64,000 bases of DNA, taken from the NCBI GenBank assembly GCA_947466075.1, contig CANIBP010000013.1:38994-102993 (forward strand), written 5' to 3'. Both the position numbers and the translations under genes were made by a program. Below are positions 6,964-15,651 of this stretch, piece by piece. The stretch's first letter is position 1, and the number at the start of each line of letters is the position of its first letter. Below the pieces are notes generated by a model. The model was not told the origin of the DNA, ran no database searches, and was given only the letters and a program-made list of their open reading frames with translations. The DNA is from Verrucomicrobiaceae bacterium. GTDB lineage: Bacteria > Verrucomicrobiota > Verrucomicrobiia > Verrucomicrobiales > Verrucomicrobiaceae.

Positions 6964-9876
6964 TCAAGTTTCACTTCGTTGATGTGGATTGAGGCGAGAA
7001 ACCGAGGTCTTGAATGCCGCGAGCAGTTCATTTGCCCCACCATAACGGCCGGCGGCATACATTTCAGCCAAAGGCTTGAATCTCGAGGCCAAATCAGGGC
7101 GTGATTGGGCAACGCGTTGCGCATAGGCCAGCGGGCCTTCATTGATGGCACGAACGGGTAATCCAGCTTTGACAAGTCGCCGGCAGGCATGTTGCCAGGC
7201 ACGCATCCACGGGTCCGCATGGCGTGCAGGACGCTGCAGCCACCAAAGCACAGGCAAAATCCCCAGGATCAGCACGGCACTCGTAGGAATGAGCAAAATG
7301 AGTTTACTCTGGCGCAATCCAAGACGTTCAAGCCAACCGCGCTGCGTTTCCTGGTTGTAGTCGATGACCTGCTTCTGCCATGCGTAGTTGATGCTATCCC
7401 ACCATAAACGCATGTGCTGCCATGAGCGTCCCCAGAAGCTATTGCGCTGACGTTCCGCCTCCTCGGCGCCACCCGCGAGCAATGCGCGCAGATCAATATT
7501 CACGCGATCAGGGGCGAGCGCGGCGGTAGGATCGACGCGATACCAGCCATAGCGTTCCAGCCAAACCTCTGTCCATGCATGCACGTCGCTTTGCTTCACG
7601 ATAAGGTAGCCGCCATTGTGATCAGAGAATTCGCCACCGAGATAGCCGATGACAATACGCGATGGCACGCCCGCCATGCGCATGAGCGTGGCAAAACTGG
7701 CGCTGAAGTGCTCGCAAAAGCCGGTGCGGCGGCGCAGAAAGAAGTCTTCGAGCGCGTCAGGGCCTGGATAGTCGCCAGGTTCCAGTGTGTAGCTAAATCC
7801 TTGGGTGCTGAGGTAATTAAGCGCGATCTGGACGATCTGTTCATCGTTCTGCGTCACCGATTCCCAGTAATCCGTGAGTTCCTTCAATTTGGGCGAGATT
7901 CGTTCAGGCAGTTGCAGTGCGGCCTCGCGATGACTTTCGAGCAGATCACGTCGAGTGGGCAATTCCAAGCGAGAACTGACCTCGATGCGCTCCGAACTTC
8001 GAATTGGCACCGGAGAAAGCAGGGTGTCATCAAATTCGGGAGACAAGGACATGCCGCGTGCACTGGCGCGTAATGGCAGATCGAGTGCAGGAATCCACGT
8101 TTTACCATGTGGCTCCAGATCAATAACCTGACGCAGATCTTTGCTTTTTGGAAGGCGCGACAGCGGTGTGTATGCCAAACGATCACTACGCGTCCAGCGC
8201 ATGCCTTCACATTGCCAGAGCGTGAGGCAGCGCCAGTAACGGTTTTCATTTGGCGGTAGAGCGCCGTCTGGAAACCGCACGCGAAAAGCCACGGCTGAAA
8301 TGAGTGCAAGGCGAGCGATACTTCCAGGATCGAGTGTGCTGTCGATACCGGTCTGACTGAAGCGGCTGCGCCCCAATGCAGAGCCGAGATCGAGCAAGCC
8401 GCGGGGAAACACAAAGAATAACGCCACCGCCAGCGGCAGTGCCTGTGCAAACAAGGCAGTGGTGACACGCACCGGCTCACGCACACCCGGCGAACTGCGG
8501 CGGAAACGCACCATGCATGCGGCGATCAGCAGCACCACGACTCCCACCCAAATGGAGCGTGAAAGATGATTCTCCAGCAGAAGGCCGCAGAACGCGAGAA
8601 ACCAGCCGATGAGAGCCAGCACTTGGAACTCACGCGGCGTGCGGCTTTCCAACATCTTCGCACCCGCAAGCACGAGCAGCAGTGCGATCCCTGGTTCCAT
8701 GCCATGCAGCTCTCCATAGTCGAAAAAAACAGCCGTGACGCCAACAGCGAGCACACCGATGCGAACTAGCACATGTGGCACATCAAGGCGTAACACACCG
8801 CGCCAGAGCAGGCACAACGCACATACCACGAGACCAGCGGTGGCAATGTACCCACGCAGCGGCAGGATCGCGAGCATCAGGGCCACACATAGAAACAACA
8901 ATGGTCGCTGTGGTAAATGCGTGGATTGCTCAAAGCTGATGGTACTGGTTCCCTTGCCAGAACGCAGCTCACTCGAAGCCGAAAGCTTGACTTCGGAAGA
9001 TGATTGCAGAGCAAGTGCATCAAGACAGTGCCGCTGATGCGCAGGGCCAAAACCAGCGGGGATAGTAAGCTGCGGCAGCCGCAGCTCATACGGCGTACCT
9101 TCGACCTCACACGTCTCCAGCCAGCGGGCGATTTGGCCTGAGCGTGCAGATTCTTCGAGCGTGATGGCCTGCCAATCGAGCACCACCACGCCCTGCACAC
9201 TCGCACACCATGATTTGACCATCAGCGGACCGCCTCGTGCCATGGCTCGCCAGTCGATGTGACGCGGTGAATCGCCCGCGCGCCATTCGCGCAGACCAGC
9301 AAAATCATCACCACCGCTGTTTTGTGCACGAGCGGTAACAACGATCGCCGCATTGCCTTGCAGTGAATGATCTGGCGCAGGCAGTGGTAAATCACCCGCC
9401 GGACGCGGATGCACCCGCCTCATCCATGCTGTTTCCAATACACTCTCGGCAGTAAACAGCCCTAGTGGATACACGCTGCGCACCAGCAACCGTAATGCTC
9501 CACCTGTATGCTGTGTTGGCGGTGGGAGATCAACAAACACTGTGCCGCCAGATGGGACACGCTCCACGAACACCGATGTTTTTGCCCCGATGACGAGCAC
9601 TTCCAGCCCGCAGGGCGAAATCGCTCCCGTGGCCCGCAGTTCCACCGGAATGCGTGTGGTTTCATCCTGTGCGGCAGGCCTAGCACCGACGAGACGTAAG
9701 CTCAAACCCCGCAGATTCGACCGCGCATGCAGCCACGAAAGCGCACCCATGGCACCGGTGAGTAGGGCGATGAAATGCGCAGCGCCATTCGACTGCGCCT
9801 CGGCCGCATACCACATGCCCGCCACGATGGCCAGTAGGGCCAGCGTGTGTCGGTTCCAGCGCACGCGCACTTTCAT
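6964..9876 (-). CDS. DUF58-like domain fused to TgpA-type membrane transglutaminase
   Basis: The 970-residue protein appears to join two usually separate proteins. Residues 1-320 resemble DUF58 proteins: N-terminal hydrophobic helices, then GDSPRHIDWRAMARGG at 201-216. Residues about 325-490 hold several membrane segments like the DUF3488/TgpA N-terminal domain. A transglutaminase-like core follows with Cys721 (RTGFCEHFS), His766 (DVHAWTEVW) and Asp782 (YRVDPTA), so the catalytic triad is intact. A further membrane helix and a DUF4129-like tail close it. It is the last gene of the minus-strand cluster, 4 nt after the MoxR gene. MoxR-DUF58-transglutaminase sets are known; having them in one chain is the oddity. 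The substrate is unknown. Confidence 0.88.
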   Translation of the reverse strand: MKVRVRWNRHTLALLAIVAGMWYAAEAQSNGAAHFIALLTGAMGALSWLHARSNLRGLSLRLVGARPAAQDETTRIPVELRATGAISPCGLEVLVIGAKTSVFVERVPSGGTVFVDLPPPTQHTGGALRLLVRSVYPLGLFTAESVLETAWMRRVHPRPAGDLPLPAPDHSLQGNAAIVVTARAQNSGGDDFAGLREWRAGDSPRHIDWRAMARGGPLMVKSWCASVQGVVVLDWQAITLEESARSGQIARWLETCEVEGTPYELRLPQLTIPAGFGPAHQRHCLDALALQSSSEVKLSASSELRSGKGTSTISFEQSTHLPQRPLLFLCVALMLAILPLRGYIATAGLVVCALCLLWRGVLRLDVPHVLVRIGVLAVGVTAVFFDYGELHGMEPGIALLLVLAGAKMLESRTPREFQVLALIGWFLAFCGLLLENHLSRSIWVGVVVLLIAACMVRFRRSSPGVREPVRVTTALFAQALPLAVALFFVFPRGLLDLGSALGRSRFSQTGIDSTLDPGSIARLALISAVAFRVRFPDGALPPNENRYWRCLTLWQCEGMRWTRSDRLAYTPLSRLPKSKDLRQVIDLEPHGKTWIPALDLPLRASARGMSLSPEFDDTLLSPVPIRSSERIEVSSRLELPTRRDLLESHREAALQLPERISPKLKELTDYWESVTQNDEQIVQIALNYLSTQGFSYTLEPGDYPGPDALEDFFLRRRTGFCEHFSASFATLMRMAGVPSRIVIGYLGGEFSDHNGGYLIVKQSDVHAWTEVWLERYGWYRVDPTAALAPDRVNIDLRALLAGGAEEAERQRNSFWGRSWQHMRLWWDSINYAWQKQVIDYNQETQRGWLERLGLRQSKLILLIPTSAVLILGILPVLWWLQRPARHADPWMRAWQHACRRLVKAGLPVRAINEGPLAYAQRVAQSRPDLASRFKPLAEMYAAGRYGGANELLAAFKTSVSRLNPHQRSET

Positions 9877-9880
9877 CGCA

Positions 9881-10846
9881 TCACGGCACAGGTGTTTCGG
9901 CGATCAACTGTTGCGCCAATTCGGGGCCAGTCACGCCATCATCGGCATGTTCCAGTCGATGCCCCATGACGGCGATCCCTACGGCTTGGATATCCTCAGG
10001 CAACACCATCGCACGACCGCTAATTAAGGCCCACGCCCGTGCTGCGGCGAGCACCGCCAGTCCTGCACGCGGTGACAGACCACGGCCATGAATGCGGCTA
10101 GCAGCCAAGAGATCCTGCAAATAATCAAATAAGGCCGGTGAGGCATAAACGGCACGTGTCCACGTCTGCAACTGCTGCAATTCAAGCAGTGACATCGCGG
10201 GCTGCATCGCAAGCAGCAGCTCACGTCGCTCCTGTCCTTCCAACAATCTGCGTTCAGCCGTGCGATCCGGCACACCGAGCGCTAGACGCATCAAGAAGCG
10301 ATCCAATTGCGACTCCGGCAGCATGAAGGTGCCTATTTGCGACGAAGGATTCTGGGTGGCGATCACAAAAAACGGCTCCGGCAGCGGATGCGTGGCACCA
10401 TCAGCGGTCACCCGACCTTCCTCCATCGCTTCAAGCAAGGCAGACTGCGTTTTGGGCGTGGCGCGGTTGATCTCATCAGCGAGCAACACCTGGGTGAAGA
10501 TCGGGCCACGATGAAAATGAAACGCGGCAGTCTCACGGTCATAGACCGAAGCACCCAGAATGTCGGCAGGCAGCAGATCGCTGGTGAATTGCACACGACG
10601 AAAGCCAAGGCCCAAAGCTTGCGCGAGCGACTGCGAAAGCATTGTCTTGCCGACACCGGGCTGATCTTCAAACAGCAAATGCCCACGCGCGAGCAGACAC
10701 GTCACCGCAAGGCGCACGACGTCCTCTTTGCCCAAGATAATCTGCGACACGCGCTGAATGATGGTTTCGATCTGATCGGCTGCATGTTGAGCAGTGGCGG
10801 CGGGCAGCATGGCGTCGGCGGAGGTATGGGATGCACGGGAAGACAT
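9881..10846 (-). CDS. MoxR-family AAA+ ATPase
   Basis: This 321-residue ATPase has a Walker A motif DQPGVGKT (61-68), Walker B LLADEINRA (121-129) and the MoxR-typical ALLEAMEEGRVT and FFVIATQNPSSQIGTF segments, with a C-terminal lid domain. MoxR proteins act as chaperone-like ATPases that activate partner complexes, often with DUF58 or VWA proteins. Here the partner is likely the fusion protein encoded 4 nt downstream. The upstream zinc-ribbon gene lies about 60 bp away on the same strand, so it probably belongs to the same transcript. Confidence 0.95.
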   Translation of the reverse strand: MSSRASHTSADAMLPAATAQHAADQIETIIQRVSQIILGKEDVVRLAVTCLLARGHLLFEDQPGVGKTMLSQSLAQALGLGFRRVQFTSDLLPADILGASVYDRETAAFHFHRGPIFTQVLLADEINRATPKTQSALLEAMEEGRVTADGATHPLPEPFFVIATQNPSSQIGTFMLPESQLDRFLMRLALGVPDRTAERRLLEGQERRELLLAMQPAMSLLELQQLQTWTRAVYASPALFDYLQDLLAASRIHGRGLSPRAGLAVLAAARAWALISGRAMVLPEDIQAVGIAVMGHRLEHADDGVTGPELAQQLIAETPVP

Positions 10847-10906
10847 TGAGATGCGCTAATGTCAACGATTTGACGGTCAGAAAGCAAGCCTGATCCACAC
10901 AGCAGC

Positions 10907-11152
10907 TTAAATCTGCTGGAGCTTGTTCCGCTCGTTCGGCGTGCCACAGACCGGGCAGATGGTAACAGCGATCTTACGTTTGGACTCACAAGCGTAGGCC
11001 GTGCCGCAGATGCGGCACTGAATCGCGATGCGCCGGCGATACACCTCGCGCCGACGCTCTTGCCAAAAGCTGTAAAACCACAGTGCGCAGACCGTCGTGA
11101 CACCAACGGCCATGAAAAAGATCATCAAACCACCGAGCGGGATGGGAATCAT
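10907..11152 (-). CDS. Small membrane protein with C-terminal zinc ribbon
   Basis: This 81-residue protein (start ATG 11150-11152) has one N-terminal membrane helix (about residues 5-30). A basic linker (QERRREVYRRR) follows, then a CRICGTAY...CPVCGTPN zinc ribbon with two CxxC pairs. The start is fixed by an ATGA overlap with the stop of the upstream TonB-like gene. No family is recognised. The layout suggests a membrane-anchored cytoplasmic metal-binding adaptor, and its position suggests it works with the ExbBD/TonB-like and MoxR components. Confidence 0.72.
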   Translation of the reverse strand: MIPIPLGGLMIFFMAVGVTTVCALWFYSFWQERRREVYRRRIAIQCRICGTAYACESKRKIAVTICPVCGTPNERNKLQQI

Positions 11153-11886
11153 GGCGTGGCGGCCACCTCCCAGCGAAAGGAGATTTCGCCCCACTCGATG
11201 CGTCGAATCGAGGAAGGCTCAAAGCGCAGGGCTATTATAGCAGCATGCAGTTGCTGCATGATTTCGGCATCCTCAGCGCTGCTGAGAGGCAATGCGGTGA
11301 TGATTTGCCCGGAGGAGCCGATGGCTACCCGAAACTGCACTCGAGTCGGCTGTGTGAGCTTGATGCCGGGTATCTCCACACTAGCGGGGCCGCGCTTGGC
11401 TAGTGGCGGACTCATGATAGCACGCAACGTGGCGACTGGCGGCGCTGTGATTGTCCCGGTGGCACGTCGCGGCACCGGCGGCAGCACATCGGAAGCGGCG
11501 GTAAACAAACGCGGCTGCGGCATTGCTGCTGTGACAGGCACCATCTCACGCAACTCAATCTGATACCCTTCAAGCGAAGGTCGAAACGCAAGCAACGGAC
11601 TTTCCAACGCAAGCGTGGTGTCATCCTCGCTCAACAATGCAAAGCTGCGATCCTGCGCCCGATGAATCAGCGCCAGTGCAGCCGGATCGTGTGGATCTAG
11701 CGAGATCACATGCTGCGGAGTGGTCGGCAACCGCTGCGCCACGGGATGAACGATGCGAAAGATGAAAAAGAACCCAGCCATGCCACCCATCAATAAAACC
11801 AGCGCCACCACCAAATGCCACGTGGAGTGATCCCGTGCACCCCAGGCAAAGATCAGTGATTCGTGCGTGTGTGGTTTGGTAGGCAT
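11149..11886 (-). CDS. TonB-like envelope protein (single membrane anchor, TonB-C-like end)
   Basis: This 245-residue protein has one membrane segment (VVALVLLMGGMAGFFFIF) after a short cytoplasmic start, then a long periplasmic part. The last ~65 residues (VQFRVAIGSSGQI ... ALRFEP ... ISFRWEV) follow the pattern of the TonB C-terminal domain: strand, helix, 'RFxP', strand. There is no long Pro/Lys-rich spacer like classical TonB. It lies 13 nt after ExbD, giving the order ExbB-ExbD-TonB-like, which supports the analogy. The longer frame up to 11943 overlaps ExbD, so ATG 11884-11886 is preferred. Confidence 0.65.
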   Translation of the reverse strand: MPTKPHTHESLIFAWGARDHSTWHLVVALVLLMGGMAGFFFIFRIVHPVAQRLPTTPQHVISLDPHDPAALALIHRAQDRSFALLSEDDTTLALESPLLAFRPSLEGYQIELREMVPVTAAMPQPRLFTAASDVLPPVPRRATGTITAPPVATLRAIMSPPLAKRGPASVEIPGIKLTQPTRVQFRVAIGSSGQIITALPLSSAEDAEIMQQLHAAIIALRFEPSSIRRIEWGEISFRWEVAATP

Positions 11887-11899
11887 CAACGTGAACACG

Positions 11900-12304
11900 T
11901 TAAGACTTCGGCGGCACGGTAGAATGAGCGATTTCGTAGCCAAGATCGAGCGCGATGTTGCCGATCTCGATCACGCGGCCAAACGGTGCCTGCTTGTCAG
12001 CGTGGATGATCGCACGACGCTCACCTTCGCGGTTCGCCTTGAGCTTATCCCGCAATTCGGCAGTCGTGATGCGAGTGCCGTCAAAGTAGAGTGCATTGTC
12101 CGTTCCTGCCGGCACCGTGATGATATGCGCACGATCAAAACCCGTGAGCCGCGAGTTCGACTGCGGATGCTCCACAGTGACGCCAGACTGCACGACGAAG
12201 CCACTGCTAAACAGAAAGCACACCAGCAACAGCAGAATCGTGTTCAGCAGTGGTGCGGTGTACAGCCAAGGGCTTTGCTTGGGCAGATTGCTTTCGAGCT
12301 TCAT
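11900..12304 (-). CDS. exbD: ExbD/TolR-family biopolymer transport protein, Asp replaced by Asn
   Basis: The 134-residue protein has one N-terminal membrane helix (TAPLLNTILLLLVCFLFSSG) and a periplasmic domain ending in an ExbD-like tail (IIHADKQAPFGRVIEIGNIA). In E. coli ExbD/TolR the start of this helix reads PFID, with an essential Asp on the proton path. Here the aligned segment is PLLN, so Asn21 (codon AAC) takes the Asp position. It pairs with the ExbB-like gene 73 bp upstream. Either the complex does not conduct protons in the usual way or it uses another residue. Confidence 0.82.
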   Translation of the reverse strand: MKLESNLPKQSPWLYTAPLLNTILLLLVCFLFSSGFVVQSGVTVEHPQSNSRLTGFDRAHIITVPAGTDNALYFDGTRITTAELRDKLKANREGERRAIIHADKQAPFGRVIEIGNIALDLGYEIAHSTVPPKS

Positions 12305-12377
12305 GGTTGCTGCTGCATGGTTCGCAATTTCGGCAGGCTATTGATGGTTGGGCTTGCCGGAATTGCGCTGCGAAAAG

Positions 12378-13067
12378 TCATCCCTTCATGCCACGCGTGC
12401 GCGTTTTCGTCATCGGAGTAGCCGCCTCTGCCTGACGAAATTCGACGATGTTGCCCGCGCTCTTGGCATCCTCGATCAGATTCACAATCTCGATGCCAGC
12501 ACGTTCCAGATCATGCATCAAGGAACGAGCACGAGCCGTGAGAAAGGCATAGGACAGATACGCTGGAATCGCCACCACAAGGCCAAGAGCGGAGGTGATC
12601 AGGCTTTGATACACACCACGTGCGACATCCGCAGGAGTCGCCACTCCATTGGCGGAGGAAAGGCTCGTAAAACTGTCCAATAGGCCGATCACGGTGCCCA
12701 ACAGACCGATAAGCGGTCCCGCATGCGCGATAGCGTTTAGGATACCGAGGAAGCGTTCCAGCCGTGGCACCTCAAGCTGCCCAGCTTCTTGTACAATCTC
12801 CTTGAGTTGCTCACGCGGGGCATGATGGCGCAGCAGCGCCGCATGAATCACCCGTCCAGCAGGCACCCGCGTCGCCACGCACTCTTGCAAGGCCTCAGCG
12901 AAGTTTTTGCGGCGAATCAAACTGGCCAAACCAGCCAGAAACTCCCCGATGTTCATGCTCGCACGATGAAAATAGGCCAATCGTTCGATGAAGATCGCTC
13001 CAGCGAAGCAGAGGCAACCAATCAGGAGCCAGACAAGCGGTCCGCCTTTCGAGATAAGATCAATCAT
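12378..13067 (-). CDS. exbB: ExbB/TolQ/MotA-family proton-channel protein
   Basis: The 229-residue protein has the three-helix ExbB layout: an N-terminal helix (PLVWLLIGCLCFAGAIF), a cytoplasmic loop, then two long helices (GPLIGLLGTVIGLLDSF and SLITSALGLVVAIPAYLSY). The channel Thr of the GLLGTV motif is present. The conserved Glu of E. coli ExbB (Glu176, in GIAEAL) aligns with Gln in GVYQSL (codon CAA). It is the first gene of the minus-strand cluster, and 297 bp of non-coding sequence lies upstream, where the promoter should be. Confidence 0.88.
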   Translation of the reverse strand: MIDLISKGGPLVWLLIGCLCFAGAIFIERLAYFHRASMNIGEFLAGLASLIRRKNFAEALQECVATRVPAGRVIHAALLRHHAPREQLKEIVQEAGQLEVPRLERFLGILNAIAHAGPLIGLLGTVIGLLDSFTSLSSANGVATPADVARGVYQSLITSALGLVVAIPAYLSYAFLTARARSLMHDLERAGIEIVNLIEDAKSAGNIVEFRQAEAATPMTKTRTRGMKG

Positions 13068-13364
13068 GAGCTGGGAGTCAGAAAGTGGGTGAAAATGTTA
13101 GGCAGAACACGCCATAAAGGCAGACGCATAGTGCAAAGCATGTTTTATGCCGAGTAGGACGGCTTGTAAACACTGGAAATAAACCGGAAAACGGAGAGGA
13201 GGTCAAGCGGGCAGGAAGGGGCCAAGCGGGTGCGTTAAGCTTCCCCCCCGCTCAGCCATCACTTGCCTCTACACTACCCCCATAGCCTCTAGGCATGACA
13301 TTCATACCAAAAGCCGTCACCTCCCGCTCTTGCTTCCCTTCCCCGATCTCGCTCCAATAGTCTC
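13068..13364. other. Divergent intergenic region, no gene seen
   Basis: The 297 bp between the ExbB-like gene (minus) and NagA (plus) should carry both promoters. I see no confident promoter, operator, repeat or small gene in it; it contains a run of eight C near 13244. Confidence 0.5.
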
Positions 13365-14273
13365 ATGAACCCCTTCGATATTCAGGTCAATGGCTACGCT
13401 GGCACTGACTTCAACGGTGACGCTCTCACCGCCGAAGCCCTCCACCAGGCCTGTGAATGCCTCGTTGAGGATGGCTGCAAAAACATCCTCGCCACCTTCA
13501 TCACCGATGAAATCCCCACCTTGGAGCGCCGTATCGGCAAGTTAGTCGAATTGCGCGAAAAAGACGAACTCGCCCGCCGCATCATCACCGGCATCCACAT
13601 TGAGGGTCCGTTCATCAATCCCATCAAAGGCTACGTCGGTGCCCATCCGCCCCACGCGGTGAAACCGGCCAATGTGGACGACGCCAAACGCCTGCTCGCC
13701 GCTGCTGGCGGTCTCGCGAAGCTCGTCACCCTCGCTCCCGAGCACGATGAGGGCAGCAAAACCGCCGCATTCCTCGTCTCCCAAGGCGTCACCGTCTCCG
13801 CCGGGCATTGCGATCCTTCGCTCGACCAGCTCAACGCCGCCTGCGATGCCGGATTGAGCATGTTCACGCATCTCGGCAACGGCTGCCCTATCCAGATGCA
13901 CCGCCACGACAACATCATCCAGCGCGCCCTCAGCTTGTATGAGCGCCTCTGGCTCTGCTTCATTCCGGACGGCGTCCACGTGCCGTTCTTCGTGCTGAAA
14001 AACTGGCTCGCCAGCATCGGCATCGACCGCACCATCTTCGTCACCGACGCCATCTCCGCCGCCCGCCTCGGCCCCGGCCGCTACACTCTCGCTGGCTGGG
14101 ACATCCTCATCGGCGACGACCTCGTCGCCCGCTCCCCCGACGCCACCCATTTCGTCGGCAGCACCGTTACCGTCCCACGCATCAAAGCGAATGCGTCTGA
14201 GCAGCTCGGCATGAGCGAGGAGGATTTGAAGCGGGTGCTGGATGTGAATCCGCGGAAGGCGATGCAACTTTGA
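13365..14273 (+). CDS. nagA: N-acetylglucosamine-6-phosphate deacetylase, short form
   Basis: NagA removes acetate from GlcNAc-6-phosphate in amino-sugar and cell-wall recycling. Seen here are FDIQVNGYAGTDF at the very N terminus, HIEGPF (78-83) with metal ligand Glu80, GHCDPS with His148, FTHLGNG with His169, and FVTDAIS with the catalytic Asp228. At 302 residues it is about 75 shorter than E. coli NagA. It starts at the motif that normally follows the N-terminal beta-sandwich, so most of that small domain is absent, while the catalytic barrel is complete. The next gene starts 24 bp after its stop. Confidence 0.88.
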   Translation: MNPFDIQVNGYAGTDFNGDALTAEALHQACECLVEDGCKNILATFITDEIPTLERRIGKLVELREKDELARRIITGIHIEGPFINPIKGYVGAHPPHAVKPANVDDAKRLLAAAGGLAKLVTLAPEHDEGSKTAAFLVSQGVTVSAGHCDPSLDQLNAACDAGLSMFTHLGNGCPIQMHRHDNIIQRALSLYERLWLCFIPDGVHVPFFVLKNWLASIGIDRTIFVTDAISAARLGPGRYTLAGWDILIGDDLVARSPDATHFVGSTVTVPRIKANASEQLGMSEEDLKRVLDVNPRKAMQL

Positions 14274-14296
14274 ACCCAACGTTACAGCATACCCTT

Positions 14297-15598
14297 ATGA
14301 AACGCCTATCCCTCATCCTCCTCGCCATCCCAGCCTTTGCCGCAGACACACGCGACGCCGTATTTCAGAAGAGCATCAAAGAAATGTTTCCGAAGCTGGT
14401 GGATATCCGGCGGGACATTCACATACATCCGGAATTGTCGAACGAGGAGGAACGGACGGCGAAACTGGTGGTGGATCGGTTGAAGGAGCTGGGATTCACG
14501 GACATCAAGACAGGCGTGGCGAAGCATGGCGTAGTGGCGATGCTCAAAGGCACGCAGGAGGGGCCGTGCGTGGCAGTGCGGGCAGACATGGATGCGCTAC
14601 CGATCAAGGAGCTGCGCAGTGTGCCTTATCGTTCACAAAATCCGGGGGTGATGCATGCCTGCGGGCATGATGTGCATGTGACGTGTGCGCTGGGAGTGGC
14701 GGAACTGCTTTCGAAACACAAGGATCTGGTCAAAGGTAGCGTGAAGTTTCTGTTTCAACCAGCGGAAGAGGCGATGCCAGCCACGTTCAAGGGTGATTGG
14801 GGTGCGAAGCTGATGGTGGCTGAGGGTGTGATGGCGAATCCGAAACCGTCTGCGGTGTTTGGCCTGCACACGACGGCAAGTGTGCAACCGGTGGGCACCA
14901 CGGACGATGACGTGCATTATTTGAAAGCAGGACAGATCGGTTATACCCCGGGCTTCGACAACGCGAACAGCGACCGCTTTCACATCGTGATCAATGGCAA
15001 GATGGCGCACGGTTCCGCGCCGCACAAAGGCGTGGATGCCATCGCGGTGGCAGCGGAGGCGATCATGGCGCTGCAAATGATCAAAAGCCGACAAACCAAC
15101 ACGAGGCAACCGCTCGTCATCAGCATCGGCATGATCAGCGGTGGGCAGCGAGAGAATATCATAGCCGACAAGGTCGAACTGGGTGGCACGGTACGGACTT
15201 ACGACGGAAAATTTCGCGATGGTGTCATCGAGCAGATGCACCGTATCCTCAAAGGCATCACCGAGGCACACGGCGCCAGTTACGAGATGGGATACCGCAA
15301 GACGTACCCGAGCATCCTCAACGACCAAAAACTCGTCGATGCCACACTGCCGGTATTTCGCCGCATCGTTGGCGAAAAGAATGTGATTGAGCTGATTCCC
15401 GGCATGGGCGGCGAAGATTTCAGTTTCTTTGCCCAAGTCGTTCCTGGCTTTTTCTTTCGCCTAGGCGTGGCAAACGAAGAGAAAGGCATCACCTACGGCG
15501 CCCATACGCCAATGTATGATTGCGACGAGGAGAGCATCAAAACCGGCGTGGCAGTCATGGCAGCAGCATTGTGTGATTTTTTGGATGCGAAGAAATGA
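14297..15598 (+). CDS. Secreted M20-family amidohydrolase (hippurate hydrolase-like)
   Basis: From ATG 14297 the protein has 433 residues and a signal peptide (MKRLSLILLAIPAFA), so it acts outside the cytoplasm, unlike most M20D aminoacylases. The metal and catalytic motifs MHACGHDVHVT, FQPAEE and GMGGEDFSFFAQ are all present, as is the GMISGGQRENIIAD segment of the lid domain. M20D enzymes hydrolyse N-acyl amino acids or amidated amino acids. It may be co-transcribed with nagA (24 bp apart), which would fit release of acyl groups from wall-derived compounds, but the substrate is not shown by sequence. Confidence 0.9.
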   Translation: MKRLSLILLAIPAFAADTRDAVFQKSIKEMFPKLVDIRRDIHIHPELSNEEERTAKLVVDRLKELGFTDIKTGVAKHGVVAMLKGTQEGPCVAVRADMDALPIKELRSVPYRSQNPGVMHACGHDVHVTCALGVAELLSKHKDLVKGSVKFLFQPAEEAMPATFKGDWGAKLMVAEGVMANPKPSAVFGLHTTASVQPVGTTDDDVHYLKAGQIGYTPGFDNANSDRFHIVINGKMAHGSAPHKGVDAIAVAAEAIMALQMIKSRQTNTRQPLVISIGMISGGQRENIIADKVELGGTVRTYDGKFRDGVIEQMHRILKGITEAHGASYEMGYRKTYPSILNDQKLVDATLPVFRRIVGEKNVIELIPGMGGEDFSFFAQVVPGFFFRLGVANEEKGITYGAHTPMYDCDEESIKTGVAVMAAALCDFLDAKK

Positions 15599-15651
15599 CT
15601 TCAATAGCATTTCCACGTGATTAAAAACGTCACGCCAGTCCATTCACATCA

